Part shown: positions 1-9,796 of the stretch, piece by piece
Numbering within the stretch: the first letter of the stretch is position 1
How the letters are laid out: every line of letters starts with the position of its first letter
The notes under the pieces: model-generated
Databases searched by the model: none
Told to the model about the DNA's origin: nothing
Seen by the model: only the letters and a program-made list of their open reading frames with translations
Assembly: GCA_937980205.1 (NCBI GenBank)
Contig: CALJKW010000021.1
Coordinates: 478,623-542,622, forward strand
Reading direction: 5' to 3'
Origin: an uncultured Myxococcales bacterium
GTDB lineage: Bacteria; Myxococcota; Myxococcia; Myxococcales; Myxococcaceae
Length of the DNA: 64,000 nt
Made by a program: the position numbers and the translations under genes

Positions 1-2
1 CG

Positions 3-398
3 GTGCTGCGCCTGCAGCTCTACTTCACCCGCTCGTTCCACCTGCTGATGGAGTCATCCATCGCCCAGGAGCGCAGCAAGAACGGCAACCTCTTCCGCGA
101 GCACTTCGACTCCGTCTTCTCGAGCACCGACGGCATCAGCGACACGCGCGGCCTGCAGTTCGGAGACTCGGCCGTGCGCAACACGTGGCAGGGGAAGATC
201 GGCTTCGTGCTGAACCCGATGGGCCTGGGCATCTACGCGCGGCCCTCGCTGCGCCTGCTCTACGGCGTTCAGTACTCGAGCCAGCAGGCCGCGTTCGGCA
301 ACGGGTTCTCCGAGTCGCTCGCCGAGTTCAACGAGTTCCCCGGCGAAGAGCGCCACTGGCACCACTTGATCTCCCTGGAGGCGGAAGGATGGTTCTGA
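3..398 (+). CDS. Outer-membrane beta-barrel (porin-like) protein, C-terminal part
   Basis: The reading frame is open at the left edge, so only the last ~131 residues are visible. They alternate polar and hydrophobic residues as in transmembrane beta strands, and the protein ends in Trp-Phe, the terminal aromatic expected for BAM-dependent barrels. The segment (asymmetric loops, GIYARPSLRLLYGVQYSS) resembles the C-terminus of maltoporin-like sugar porins, which fits the amylase gene that follows and overlaps it by 10 bases. Sugar-porin identity is an inference from context; the barrel assignment is firmer. The start codon lies outside the window. Confidence 0.55.
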   Translation: MLRLQLYFTRSFHLLMESSIAQERSKNGNLFREHFDSVFSSTDGISDTRGLQFGDSAVRNTWQGKIGFVLNPMGLGIYARPSLRLLYGVQYSSQQAAFGNGFSESLAEFNEFPGEERHWHHLISLEAEGWF

Positions 399-2530
399 CC
401 GGGCCGGATGCCGATGCGCTTCGCGCTGCTTCGTTGCCGGCTGCGATGCGTGCTCACGGACAGACGGCGCCCGCTCCGCGCGCTTCTCGCCGGCGCCTCG
501 CACCCCCCGCGGCTGGGCCTCTGGCCGTGCTCGCCTGCGTCGCCGCAGCAGTACTGACCAGCGGCTGTCTCACCAAGATCCCGCCGCAGCGGCTCGCCGC
601 GCGCGCGCCGATCGCCGTCGCGTTCGCGGTCGACGACCTCGAGACCGTGCCCGAGGGCTTCAAGGCGAAGATCTTCGAGGTGCTCGACTCGCGGAACCTC
701 GAGGCCCGCGAGATCCCCTCGGCCGTCGTCAACGCGCAGCGGTTGACCACCGAGCGGTGGAAGGCGGCCTCGGCCGCGGCAGGCGACGCTCCGTTCGTGC
801 TGCTCCTCGAGGTGCGCGCGCAGTTCTTCACCCAGATTCAGGGCCGCTTCCGCTGGACGGTGACGGTGAAGTTCTCCGCCGCGCGCGCCGGCGAGCCGCC
901 GACGCTGGACCAGTCCGACTTCCCGGCCGTGATGATGTTCGAGCACGAGCGGCACGCCGACGCGATCGACGCCGCGGCCGACTTCGTGGCGTCGCGCCTC
1001 AGGCCGCTCGTCGACGGCATCCTGGTCGGAGTCGGCGGCACCGTCGACGCCGGCCCGACTGCGATGGCTCCGGGCGACGCGATCTACTTCGTGATGGTCG
1101 ACCGCTTCGAGAACGGCGACCCCTCGAACGACGGCGCGATCGATCTCGCGGACCCCGCCGCGTTCCACGGCGGAGATCTCGCCGGCGTCCGCAAGCGCCT
1201 CGACTGGCTGCAGGCCTTGAGCGTCGGCACCGTCTGGCTGTCGCCGATCTCCCAAATGCGCACCGAGAAGTTCCACGGCTACGGCGCGTTTCACGGCTAC
1301 TGGGTCGAGCGCCTCGCAGAGCTCGAGCCGCGCTTCGGCACCGACGCCGAGCTCACCGCGCTGCGCCGCGAGCTCGAGGCCCGCGGCATGGGGCTCATGC
1401 TCGATCTCGTGCTGAACCACGTCGGCCCCGACACCGCGCTCACCAAGGAGCACCCCGACTGGTTCCACCGCAGGGGCTCGATCAGCGACTGGAACGATCC
1501 GCAGCAGCTGGTGATGAACGACGTGCAGGGGCTGCCGGATCTCGCGTCCGAGCGCGAGGACGTCTACGCGTACCTGCGCCGCGCCTCCGAGGCGTGGGTG
1601 CAGCGCGCGCGGCCAGCCGGCTTCCGCCTCGACGCCGTGAAGCACATGCCGGTCGAGTTCTGGCGCCGCTTCAACGCCGACCTGAACGTGCCGACGCTCG
1701 GCGAATACCTCGACGGCGACACCGAGCGGCTCGCCTCGGTGTGGAAGGGCGGCGGCTTCACCTCGATGTTCGACTTCCCGCTGCGCTTCGCGATGGTCGA
1801 CGTCTTCTGCAAAGGCGAGAGCCCCGCGCGGCTCGGCGTCGTGTTGACCGAAGACCGCCGCTACGAGCACCCGGAGGCGCTCGTCACGCTGCTCGACAAC
1901 CACGACCTGCCGCGGCTCGCCACCGAGTGCGGCGAAAACGCCGCCGCCGCCGTGAAGCTGCTCTACGCCATGCGCGGAGTCCCCTCGATCAGCTGGGGCA
2001 CCGAGGTCGGGCTCACCGGAGAGAAAGAGCCCGAGACGCGCGCCTCGATGCGCTTCGACGCCGCGCACCCCATGCGCGCGGTCGTCGCCGACGCGGCGCT
2101 GCTGCGGCGCTCGCACCCGTCGCTGCGCAGCGGCGTGACGCGCATCGTCGCCGCCTCCGAGGGCTCGCTCACGCTGCGCCGGGTCGCCGCCGACGAGGCC
2201 GCGACGATCGACGTGGTCGGCCGGCGCGTGGCCATCTCGTTCGCGCAGGGCGACTTCACGAAAGAGCTGAGCGCGGCCCGCGGCAAGCGCCGCGTCGACT
2301 TCAGCGGCCCGCCGGACGTGATGGTGGTCGGCTCGGGGCCCGAGCTCGGCGGCTGGAAGCTCGAGAAGGCGCTGCCGCTGCCGGCCGCCACCGAGCTGCC
2401 GATCGGCGGCGTGTTCGAGGTGAAGCTCGTCTCGAAGGCGAAGGGCTGGGAACCCGGCGCGAACCGCGTCGTCTTCGTCGCCGACGAGGCAGGGCCCATG
2501 AAGATCGACTTGAAGTGGAGGGGCACGTGA
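389..2530 (+). CDS. Exported GH13 alpha-amylase with C-terminal CBM20
   Basis: About 713 residues. An N-terminal hydrophobic stretch ends in a lipobox (LTSGC, ~residue 60), so it is probably a lipoprotein. Next comes a ~150-residue region I do not recognise, then the GH13 barrel: VMVDRF (~235), region I DLVLNHVG (~340), region II GFRLDAVKH with the nucleophile Asp (~414), region III LGEY with the acid/base Glu (~438), region IV LLDNHD (~506). Residues ~640-712 (VVGSGPELGGWKLEKA) look like a CBM20 starch-binding domain. ATG 389 has GGAGG seven bases upstream; ATG 446 would leave a shorter, more usual signal peptide. The role is alpha-glucan breakdown at the cell surface, together with the upstream porin. 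Confidence 0.85.
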   Translation: MVLTGPDADALRAASLPAAMRAHGQTAPAPRASRRRLAPPAAGPLAVLACVAAAVLTSGCLTKIPPQRLAARAPIAVAFAVDDLETVPEGFKAKIFEVLDSRNLEAREIPSAVVNAQRLTTERWKAASAAAGDAPFVLLLEVRAQFFTQIQGRFRWTVTVKFSAARAGEPPTLDQSDFPAVMMFEHERHADAIDAAADFVASRLRPLVDGILVGVGGTVDAGPTAMAPGDAIYFVMVDRFENGDPSNDGAIDLADPAAFHGGDLAGVRKRLDWLQALSVGTVWLSPISQMRTEKFHGYGAFHGYWVERLAELEPRFGTDAELTALRRELEARGMGLMLDLVLNHVGPDTALTKEHPDWFHRRGSISDWNDPQQLVMNDVQGLPDLASEREDVYAYLRRASEAWVQRARPAGFRLDAVKHMPVEFWRRFNADLNVPTLGEYLDGDTERLASVWKGGGFTSMFDFPLRFAMVDVFCKGESPARLGVVLTEDRRYEHPEALVTLLDNHDLPRLATECGENAAAAVKLLYAMRGVPSISWGTEVGLTGEKEPETRASMRFDAAHPMRAVVADAALLRRSHPSLRSGVTRIVAASEGSLTLRRVAADEAATIDVVGRRVAISFAQGDFTKELSAARGKRRVDFSGPPDVMVVGSGPELGGWKLEKALPLPAATELPIGGVFEVKLVSKAKGWEPGANRVVFVADEAGPMKIDLKWRGT

Positions 2531-3528
2531 GCGAGGCCGGGGGGCCGCCCGCCGAAGGACAGGCTGCTGCACCGGCGACGCCGCCGGCGCCCGCCGTCGA
2601 TCTCACCGGCGTCGGCGTGGTGCTCGTGCACCGCGGCGATCCGCCGTCGGTCGCCGGCATGCGCGACTGGCTCAAGGACTGGTACGCCGACCCGTACGCG
2701 TTCAGCTCGTCGTTCGGCCGCGGCACGCAGCGCTTCTTCGCCGGCCTCGCGGCGCGCCTCGACGCGGGCACGTGGTCGCAGCGGCTGACCGAGGCCGGCG
2801 GCAAGTCGCCGCTCGACGGCCAGGCGACCCAGCTCGCCGAGCTGCTCGAGAAGAAGCTCGGCGTGCCGGTGACGTTCGGCACGCTGTACGGCGCTCCGAA
2901 GATCGCCGACGCGGTGAAGGCGCTCAAGGACAAGGGCGTCACGCGCCCGATCGGCATCTCGCTGCACCCGCAGAAGTGCGACCGGTTCTTGAGGCCGCTC
3001 TTGCGCGCGCTCGAAGAGACGGGCACCGACGTCTCCGTCATCGACCGCTACGCCACCGCGAAGGGCTACGTCGAGGCGGTGCGCGCGGCGATCACCGAGG
3101 GCCTCGAGCGCGCGCCCGGCGCCACCGTGCTGTTCTGCGCGCTGCCGATCGAGCGCTCCGACGACAAGCGCGGAGACCCGTACCTCGACCAGCTCAAGGC
3201 GACGACGGCGGCCGTGATGGAGGGCCTGACCGCGCCGTGGCAGGTCGCGTGGCTGTCGATGGGGGCGCCCGGCATCACCGGAGAGGTCGCGCTCGAGCGC
3301 ATCCGCTCGGGAGGAGGCGACGCCGTCGTCTTCGTTCCCCTCGGCACCGCCGTCGACGAGCTCACCGCGGTGCACGCCGTCGACGTCTCGCTGCGCGCCG
3401 CCGCGCGCGCCGCCGGCTTCACGAAGATCGAGCGCGCCCGCTCGCCCGTCGGCTACAGCGTGTTCGTCGAGGCGTTGGCGAACGAGGTGCGCACGCACCT
3501 CGCGCGGCTGAAGTCGCTGGGCTTCTGA
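2527..3528 (+). CDS. Ferrochelatase-like protein, catalytic residues replaced
   Basis: 333 residues, translationally coupled to the amylase by a GTGA overlap. After a Pro/Ala-rich leader of ~25 residues, the protein follows the ferrochelatase (HemH) fold line by line: GVVLVHRGDPPSVAGMRDWL near the N-terminus, GISLHPQ mid-protein, a GDPYLDQL block and VFVPLGTAVDEL near the C-terminus. At the position of the metal-binding His (SxHSxP in HemH) it reads FCALP, giving Cys for His; at the HLE motif it reads ELT, so the essential Glu is Thr. Iron insertion into protoporphyrin is therefore doubtful. It may be a CbiK/HemH-fold tetrapyrrole- or metal-binding protein. No heme genes are nearby. Confidence 0.7.
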   Translation: MSEAGGPPAEGQAAAPATPPAPAVDLTGVGVVLVHRGDPPSVAGMRDWLKDWYADPYAFSSSFGRGTQRFFAGLAARLDAGTWSQRLTEAGGKSPLDGQATQLAELLEKKLGVPVTFGTLYGAPKIADAVKALKDKGVTRPIGISLHPQKCDRFLRPLLRALEETGTDVSVIDRYATAKGYVEAVRAAITEGLERAPGATVLFCALPIERSDDKRGDPYLDQLKATTAAVMEGLTAPWQVAWLSMGAPGITGEVALERIRSGGGDAVVFVPLGTAVDELTAVHAVDVSLRAAARAAGFTKIERARSPVGYSVFVEALANEVRTHLARLKSLGF

Positions 3529-3531
3529 GCC

Positions 3532-4443
3532 ATGACCGGGGCGGGCCCAGGACCCCTCGCAGACCTCCACCGGCACCTCGACGGGTCGCTGCGCCCCTCG
3601 ACGCTCGAAGAGCTCGCCGCGCGCGCGGGCGTCACCGTTCCCGCCGACCTCAGGTTCCACGCCGGCATGGGCCTCGCGCAGGCGCTGTCCCGGTTCGCGT
3701 TCACGCTGTCGCTCTTGAAGACCCCGGACGCCGTGCGCCGCGTGGCCTCCGAGATCTGCGAAGACGCGCAGGCCGAGGGCGTCTCGACGCTGGAGATCCG
3801 CTTCGCTCCGCAGCTGCACCCGGGCGCCGCGATCGAGGCGATCGTCGACGCGGCCGCCGAGGGCGTCGCCGGCCGCGCAGGGCTCATCCTCTGCGGCCTG
3901 TACCACGAGCCCGTCGACGTGCTGCAGCGGCTGATCTCCGTGGCGAAGACGCGGCCCGCGGTGACCGGCGTCGATCTCGCCGGCGGCCCGGTGCCGTCGG
4001 GCCCGCGGCTCGAAGACTTCGCGCCGGCCTTCACCCGGGCCCACGAGCTGGGCCTCGGCATCACCGTCCACGCCGCCGAAGGCCGGCCGCCGGGCGAGAT
4101 TCGAATCGCGGTGGAGAAGCTGCACGCGCAGCGCATCGGCCACGGCACCACGCTGCTCGACGACCCGCGTATCACCGAGCTCGTCATCGAGCGCGAGGTG
4201 ACGATCGAGGCGTGCCCGACCAGCAACGTGCACACCGGCGTCATCGGCAGCACCCGCGAGCACCCGCTGCCTCGCTGGCTGCAGCGCGGCGTTCGCGCGT
4301 GCATCTGCACCGACAACACGCTGCACAGCGACGTCGACGCGAAGACCGAGCACGCCCGCGCCGCCGCGATGCCCGGCATGACGCCCGCGCTGCTCGAGGC
4401 CGCGGTCGGCTTCGGCCACGCCGCCGCGTTTCAGCGCCGCTGA
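3532..4443 (+). CDS. Adenosine deaminase-family amidohydrolase
   Basis: 303 residues, three bases after the preceding stop and probably co-transcribed with it. The metal-dependent deaminase motifs appear in order: DLHRHLDGSLRP (zinc His pair) at the N-terminus, VHAAEG (zinc His plus the proton-transfer Glu; usually HAGE), IGHGT, ACPTSNV, and CICTDN near the C-terminus. The zinc-binding Asp is kept, but the second Asp of the usual TDDP is Asn. The family hydrolyses the 6-amino group of adenosine or related purines; the altered motif and short length (usual 330-340) leave the substrate open, with aminofutalosine and N6-modified purines as options. Its 3' end overlaps the convergent next gene by 13 bases. 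Confidence 0.75.
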   Translation: MTGAGPGPLADLHRHLDGSLRPSTLEELAARAGVTVPADLRFHAGMGLAQALSRFAFTLSLLKTPDAVRRVASEICEDAQAEGVSTLEIRFAPQLHPGAAIEAIVDAAAEGVAGRAGLILCGLYHEPVDVLQRLISVAKTRPAVTGVDLAGGPVPSGPRLEDFAPAFTRAHELGLGITVHAAEGRPPGEIRIAVEKLHAQRIGHGTTLLDDPRITELVIEREVTIEACPTSNVHTGVIGSTREHPLPRWLQRGVRACICTDNTLHSDVDAKTEHARAAAMPGMTPALLEAAVGFGHAAAFQRR

Positions 4444-5372
4444 GGCGCGCGCCGCTTTCGCCGGCGCAACGCCAGCACCGCCGCGGCGATCGCCAGCGCA
4501 CCGCCGGGGCCAGCACCGCAGCCCACCCGCAGGTGCTCGCCGCACTTCACGTCGACGGTGACGTCGAGGGGCGACGACCTCGTGCCGTCGGAGGCCGTCA
4601 CCGTCCACATGTGCAGGCCGCGCTCGGCGCTCGTCGGCGTCCACACCAGCTCTCCGGTGGCCGCGTCGACCTCGGGGCCGCCCTCGGAGCTCGAGAACGT
4701 GGTCGCCCCGGCGACGTGCGTCGCGAGCGGGTACCGCAGCTGCACGCCGCAGCTGGCCTCGAGCTTCGGCACCGGCGTCGTCGCGAGCTGCTGGTCGGTG
4801 ACCGGAGCGGGCCGGTTCTCCACCACCAGCTCGAGCGCGGGCCTCAGGCCGGTCGAGCTCCGCTCGCTGGAGGGGAGCACCGTCGCCGCCGTCATCGTGT
4901 CCTGCATCAGCACGAAGCCGTTGTTGGGGCGACCGTTCGCCCAGGCGCGCGCGAGCTGCGTGAGGTCGACCGACACGCGCCCCTCCACCGGCGTGAACGT
5001 CGTGACCGGCGTCGGCGCGTGCGCGTTCACGAACCCGTTCCAGGTGGGCTGCGTCTCGGTCCACGGCTGCAGCAGCTCGTGCAGCCGAATCGGCACGCCG
5101 CTGGTGTTCTCGACGAGGAGCTCGAGCCGCGCGTCGAGGACGTCGACGTTCGGCGGCAGCTCGAAGCGCATCAGCGCGCGCTTGTCCGTGGCGCCGACGA
5201 GGCCGACGTACAGCGTGTCGGAGTTGTGGTTGAGGGCCGGCTGCTCCTCCCAGATGTAGCAGTCGCTGACGCTCGGCCCCGCCGAGATCGAGACGTGGCG
5301 TGGGCCATCGGCCAGCGCCGTGCCCGAGGCGAGGACGGCGACGAGGAGGGAGACGGCGAGCGGCCGAAGCAC
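4431..5372 (-). CDS. Secreted DNRLRE-type surface protein with MYXO-CTERM-like tail
   Basis: From GTG 5372 the product begins with a clear signal peptide (LRPLAVSLLVAVLASGTALA, cleavage before DG). Residues ~15-180 resemble a DNRLRE beta-sandwich module (LYVGLVGATDKRALMRFELP, then PTWNGF and RAWANGRPNNGFVL). A cadherin/Ig-like module follows (VWTPTSAERGLHMWTVTASD). The C-terminus is Cys-Gly, a short hydrophobic helix and an Arg/Lys cluster (ALRRRKRR), the pattern of the MYXO-CTERM sorting tail. An upstream GTG at 5429 would add 19 residues ahead of the signal peptide. A surface-anchored adhesin or carbohydrate-binding protein is likely; its ligand is unknown. Confidence 0.75.
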   Translation of the reverse strand: MLRPLAVSLLVAVLASGTALADGPRHVSISAGPSVSDCYIWEEQPALNHNSDTLYVGLVGATDKRALMRFELPPNVDVLDARLELLVENTSGVPIRLHELLQPWTETQPTWNGFVNAHAPTPVTTFTPVEGRVSVDLTQLARAWANGRPNNGFVLMQDTMTAATVLPSSERSSTGLRPALELVVENRPAPVTDQQLATTPVPKLEASCGVQLRYPLATHVAGATTFSSSEGGPEVDAATGELVWTPTSAERGLHMWTVTASDGTRSSPLDVTVDVKCGEHLRVGCGAGPGGALAIAAAVLALRRRKRRAPQRR

Positions 5373-5558
5373 CGGCTGCGAATTCTGCCCGCCACCACCG
5401 TCGCGCGTCGATGGAGGTCTGCGACGCACAGTGGCGCGTCGCCGCGAGCTGCGCGCCCCCGGCGGAATGAGCCGCGCGTCCCATAGCGCGGTGAATGTTT
5501 TCAGTCGTCCCGTGCGGGCCGTTTGACTTGGGCATCACCGGGCGTTACGCGACGCGTC

Positions 5559-6860
5559 ATGCCGCCAACCAAACGTCTCGAAGGCAGAAGGGTCGCGGTG
5601 GTCGCGGGGCTGCGCACGCCGTTCGTGAAAGCGGGCACCGTCTTCAACGAGCTCTCGGCGCTGGATCTCGGGCGAATCGTGGTCAGCGAGCTGGTGCAGC
5701 GCGCCGAGCTCGACCCGTTCGAGATCGACCAGGTGGTCTTCGGCACGGTGATCCCCACGCTGCTGGCGACCAGCATCGCGCGCGAGGTGGTCATCGCCTC
5801 GGGCCTGCCGCGGAAGATCGAGACGCACACGGTGATGCGCGCGTGCGCCACGAGCATTCAGGCGATGACCGACGCCGCGAACACCATCGCGCTCGGCTTG
5901 AGCGACGTCGCGATCATCGGCGGCACCGAGTCGATGTCCGACCCGCCGATCTTCACCAGCCGCAACCTCGCGCACGCGCTCGCGGCCGCCTCTCGCGCGC
6001 GAAACATTCGCGAGAAGCTGAAGCCGTTCCAGAAGCTGAAGCCGAAAGATCTCATCCCCGTGCCGCCGGCGATCGCCGAGTACTCGACCGGCATGACCAT
6101 GGGCGAGTCGGCCGAGAAGATGGCGAAGGAGAACGGCATCACGCGCCGCGAGCAGGACCAGATCGCCTACGACTCGCATCGCAACGCCGCGCGCGCGTGG
6201 AAAGAAGGCCTCTTCGCGGAAGAGGTGATGCACGTGCCGGTGCCTCCGAAGTACGAGACGATCGCCGACAAGGACAACATCGTCCGCGACGACACCTCGG
6301 TCGAGAAGCTCGGCGAGCTCAAGCCCGTCTTCGATCGCAAGTACGGCAGCGTGACCGCGGGCAACGCGTCTCCGCTGACCGACGGCGCCGCCGCGCTGAT
6401 CCTCATGAGCGAAGAGCGCGCGAAGGCGCTGAAGATGACGCCGCTGGGCTTCATCCGCTCGTTCGCCTACGCCGCGACCGACCCCGCCGAGCAGCTCTTG
6501 CAGGGCCCGGCCTACGCGGCGCCCGTCGCGCTCGATCGCGCCGGCATGACGCTGAAGGACATCGACCTCGTCGACATGCACGAGGCCTTCGCCGCGCAGA
6601 TCGCCTCGAACCTGCAGGCGTTCGCCTCGAAGGAGTTCGCCACGAAGCTCGGCCGCAGCGCGCCCGTCGGCGAGGTCGACCGCGCGCGGCTCAACGTCAA
6701 CGGCGGCTCGATCGCGCTCGGTCACCCGTTCGCCGCCACCGGCGCCCGCATCGTGAACCAGGTGCTGCGCGAGCTGGGCCGAAGGAAGAAGAACACCGCG
6801 CTGGTGACGGTCTGTGCACAGGGCGGCCTCGGCGCCGCCGTCGTCCTCGAGAGGAACTAA
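5559..6860 (+). CDS. fadI: Acetyl-CoA acyltransferase (3-ketoacyl-CoA thiolase)
   Basis: 433 residues, the length of FadI rather than the shorter FadA. It performs thiolytic cleavage of 3-ketoacyl-CoA in fatty-acid beta-oxidation. The nucleophilic Cys sits in MRACATS (~residue 97), followed by the HEAFAAQ motif, the GGSIALGHPFAATGAR block with the active His, and the second Cys in VTVCAQGGLGA at the C-terminus. ATG 5559 opens MPPTKRLEGRRVAVVAGLRTP, aligning with thiolase N-termini; the frame extends 12 codons further upstream without family support. It is followed six bases later by fadJ, so the two subunits of the trifunctional complex are made together. Confidence 0.93.
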   Translation: MPPTKRLEGRRVAVVAGLRTPFVKAGTVFNELSALDLGRIVVSELVQRAELDPFEIDQVVFGTVIPTLLATSIAREVVIASGLPRKIETHTVMRACATSIQAMTDAANTIALGLSDVAIIGGTESMSDPPIFTSRNLAHALAAASRARNIREKLKPFQKLKPKDLIPVPPAIAEYSTGMTMGESAEKMAKENGITRREQDQIAYDSHRNAARAWKEGLFAEEVMHVPVPPKYETIADKDNIVRDDTSVEKLGELKPVFDRKYGSVTAGNASPLTDGAAALILMSEERAKALKMTPLGFIRSFAYAATDPAEQLLQGPAYAAPVALDRAGMTLKDIDLVDMHEAFAAQIASNLQAFASKEFATKLGRSAPVGEVDRARLNVNGGSIALGHPFAATGARIVNQVLRELGRRKKNTALVTVCAQGGLGAAVVLERN

Positions 6861-6866
6861 GACGCC

Positions 6867-9053
<2,187 letters not shown>

Positions 9054-9055
9054 CG

Positions 9056-9127
9056 AAAATGGCCCCGTGCGACGCTGCCGTCGTCTTCAGGCCGCCAGCT
9101 CAGGGAAAAGCAGCCTGTCCCCATTTT
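9056..9127. repeat. Half-copy of a palindromic repeat (right arm intact)
   Basis: Positions 9104-9127 are identical to the right arm of the perfect 23-bp inverted repeat at 59433-59513 (GGAAAAGCAGCCTGTCCCCA plus TTT). The left side keeps only AAAATGG at 9056-9062 and is otherwise degenerate. As in the other copy, it begins right after a stop codon. GGGGACAG-ended palindromes of this kind are typical of REP sequences mobilised by RAYT transposases; that family link is inferred. The element covers the 5' end of the following methyltransferase frame. Confidence 0.75.
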
Positions 9128-9750
9128 CTCTCTTCGACACGCTGCCGCTGACCGAGCGGCTCTTCGTGCGCGCGCGGCTCGCCACGGCGCCGCTCGAAGA
9201 GCTCGCGCGCCTCACCCCGCCCGGCCACGTCGTCGACATCGGCTGCGGCCACGGCCTGCTCACCGCGCTGCTCGCCGTCGACGCCCAGCGCACCGTGCTC
9301 GGCATCGACCCCGACGAGCGGAAGATCCAGCTCGCCCGCGACAGCGTCGGCCGCCTGCCGAACGTCTCCTTCCGCGTCGCCACCGTCGAGCAGCTCGGCG
9401 AGCGCGGCGAGTTCGACGCCGTCGTCGTCGCCGACGTCCTCTACCTGCTCCCCGTCGAGCACTGGACCGGCTTCCTCTCGGCCGCCGCCCGGCTGCTCAA
9501 GCCCAGGGGCAAGCTGCTCCTGAAGGAGGCCGAGGCCGACGGCTCGTGGCGTTACCGGAAGACCCTGCTCCAGGAGCAGCTGATGGTGCGCCTGCTCGGG
9601 AAAACCCGCGCTTCTGGGGCGGTTGGGTTTCAGCCCCGAGATGCGCTTGAAGCGCACGTGAAGGCCGCGGGGTTCGCCATTAGTACGGTGACCTCGATGA
9701 AGGCCGGCTACACGACTCCGCACGTGCTGATTTTGGCGGAGCGCGTATGA
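9067..9750 (+). CDS. Class I SAM-dependent methyltransferase, start inside a repeat
   Basis: Up to 227 residues. Rossmann-fold methyltransferase motifs: motif I VVDIGCGHGLLTALL, motif II VLGIDPDERKIQLAR, post-II VEQLGERGEFDAVVVADVLYLL, and KPRGKLLLKEA. The fold suggests a small-molecule or lipid methyltransferase; the substrate is unknown. The first ~19 residues from GTG 9067 are encoded by the palindromic repeat (GKSSLSPF is translated repeat sequence). The first in-frame start beyond the repeat is GTG 9166 (VRARLATAPLEEL). The repeat insertion has probably changed or replaced the original N-terminus, and the start remains uncertain. Confidence 0.75.
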   Translation: MRRCRRLQAASSGKSSLSPFSLFDTLPLTERLFVRARLATAPLEELARLTPPGHVVDIGCGHGLLTALLAVDAQRTVLGIDPDERKIQLARDSVGRLPNVSFRVATVEQLGERGEFDAVVVADVLYLLPVEHWTGFLSAAARLLKPRGKLLLKEAEADGSWRYRKTLLQEQLMVRLLGKTRASGAVGFQPRDALEAHVKAAGFAISTVTSMKAGYTTPHVLILAERV

Positions 9751-9796
9751 TGCGACCCGATCAAAGGGCGCTGTGAACTGACGGAGGTCAATTTCC

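Noticed and set aside
352..372. TGGCACCACTTGAT as a sigma-54 promoter
   Set aside because: Lies in coding sequence and lacks the TTGC element at the right distance.
269..2572. Long minus-strand open frame across the amylase gene
   Set aside because: Low-complexity Arg/Val/Ala/Glu protein typical of antisense frames in GC-rich DNA; the plus strand has a complete GH13 domain.
5523..5558. TTGACT as a -35 box and an extended start for fadI
   Set aside because: No credible -10 at proper spacing, and the added residues lack thiolase similarity; ATG 5559 fits the family.
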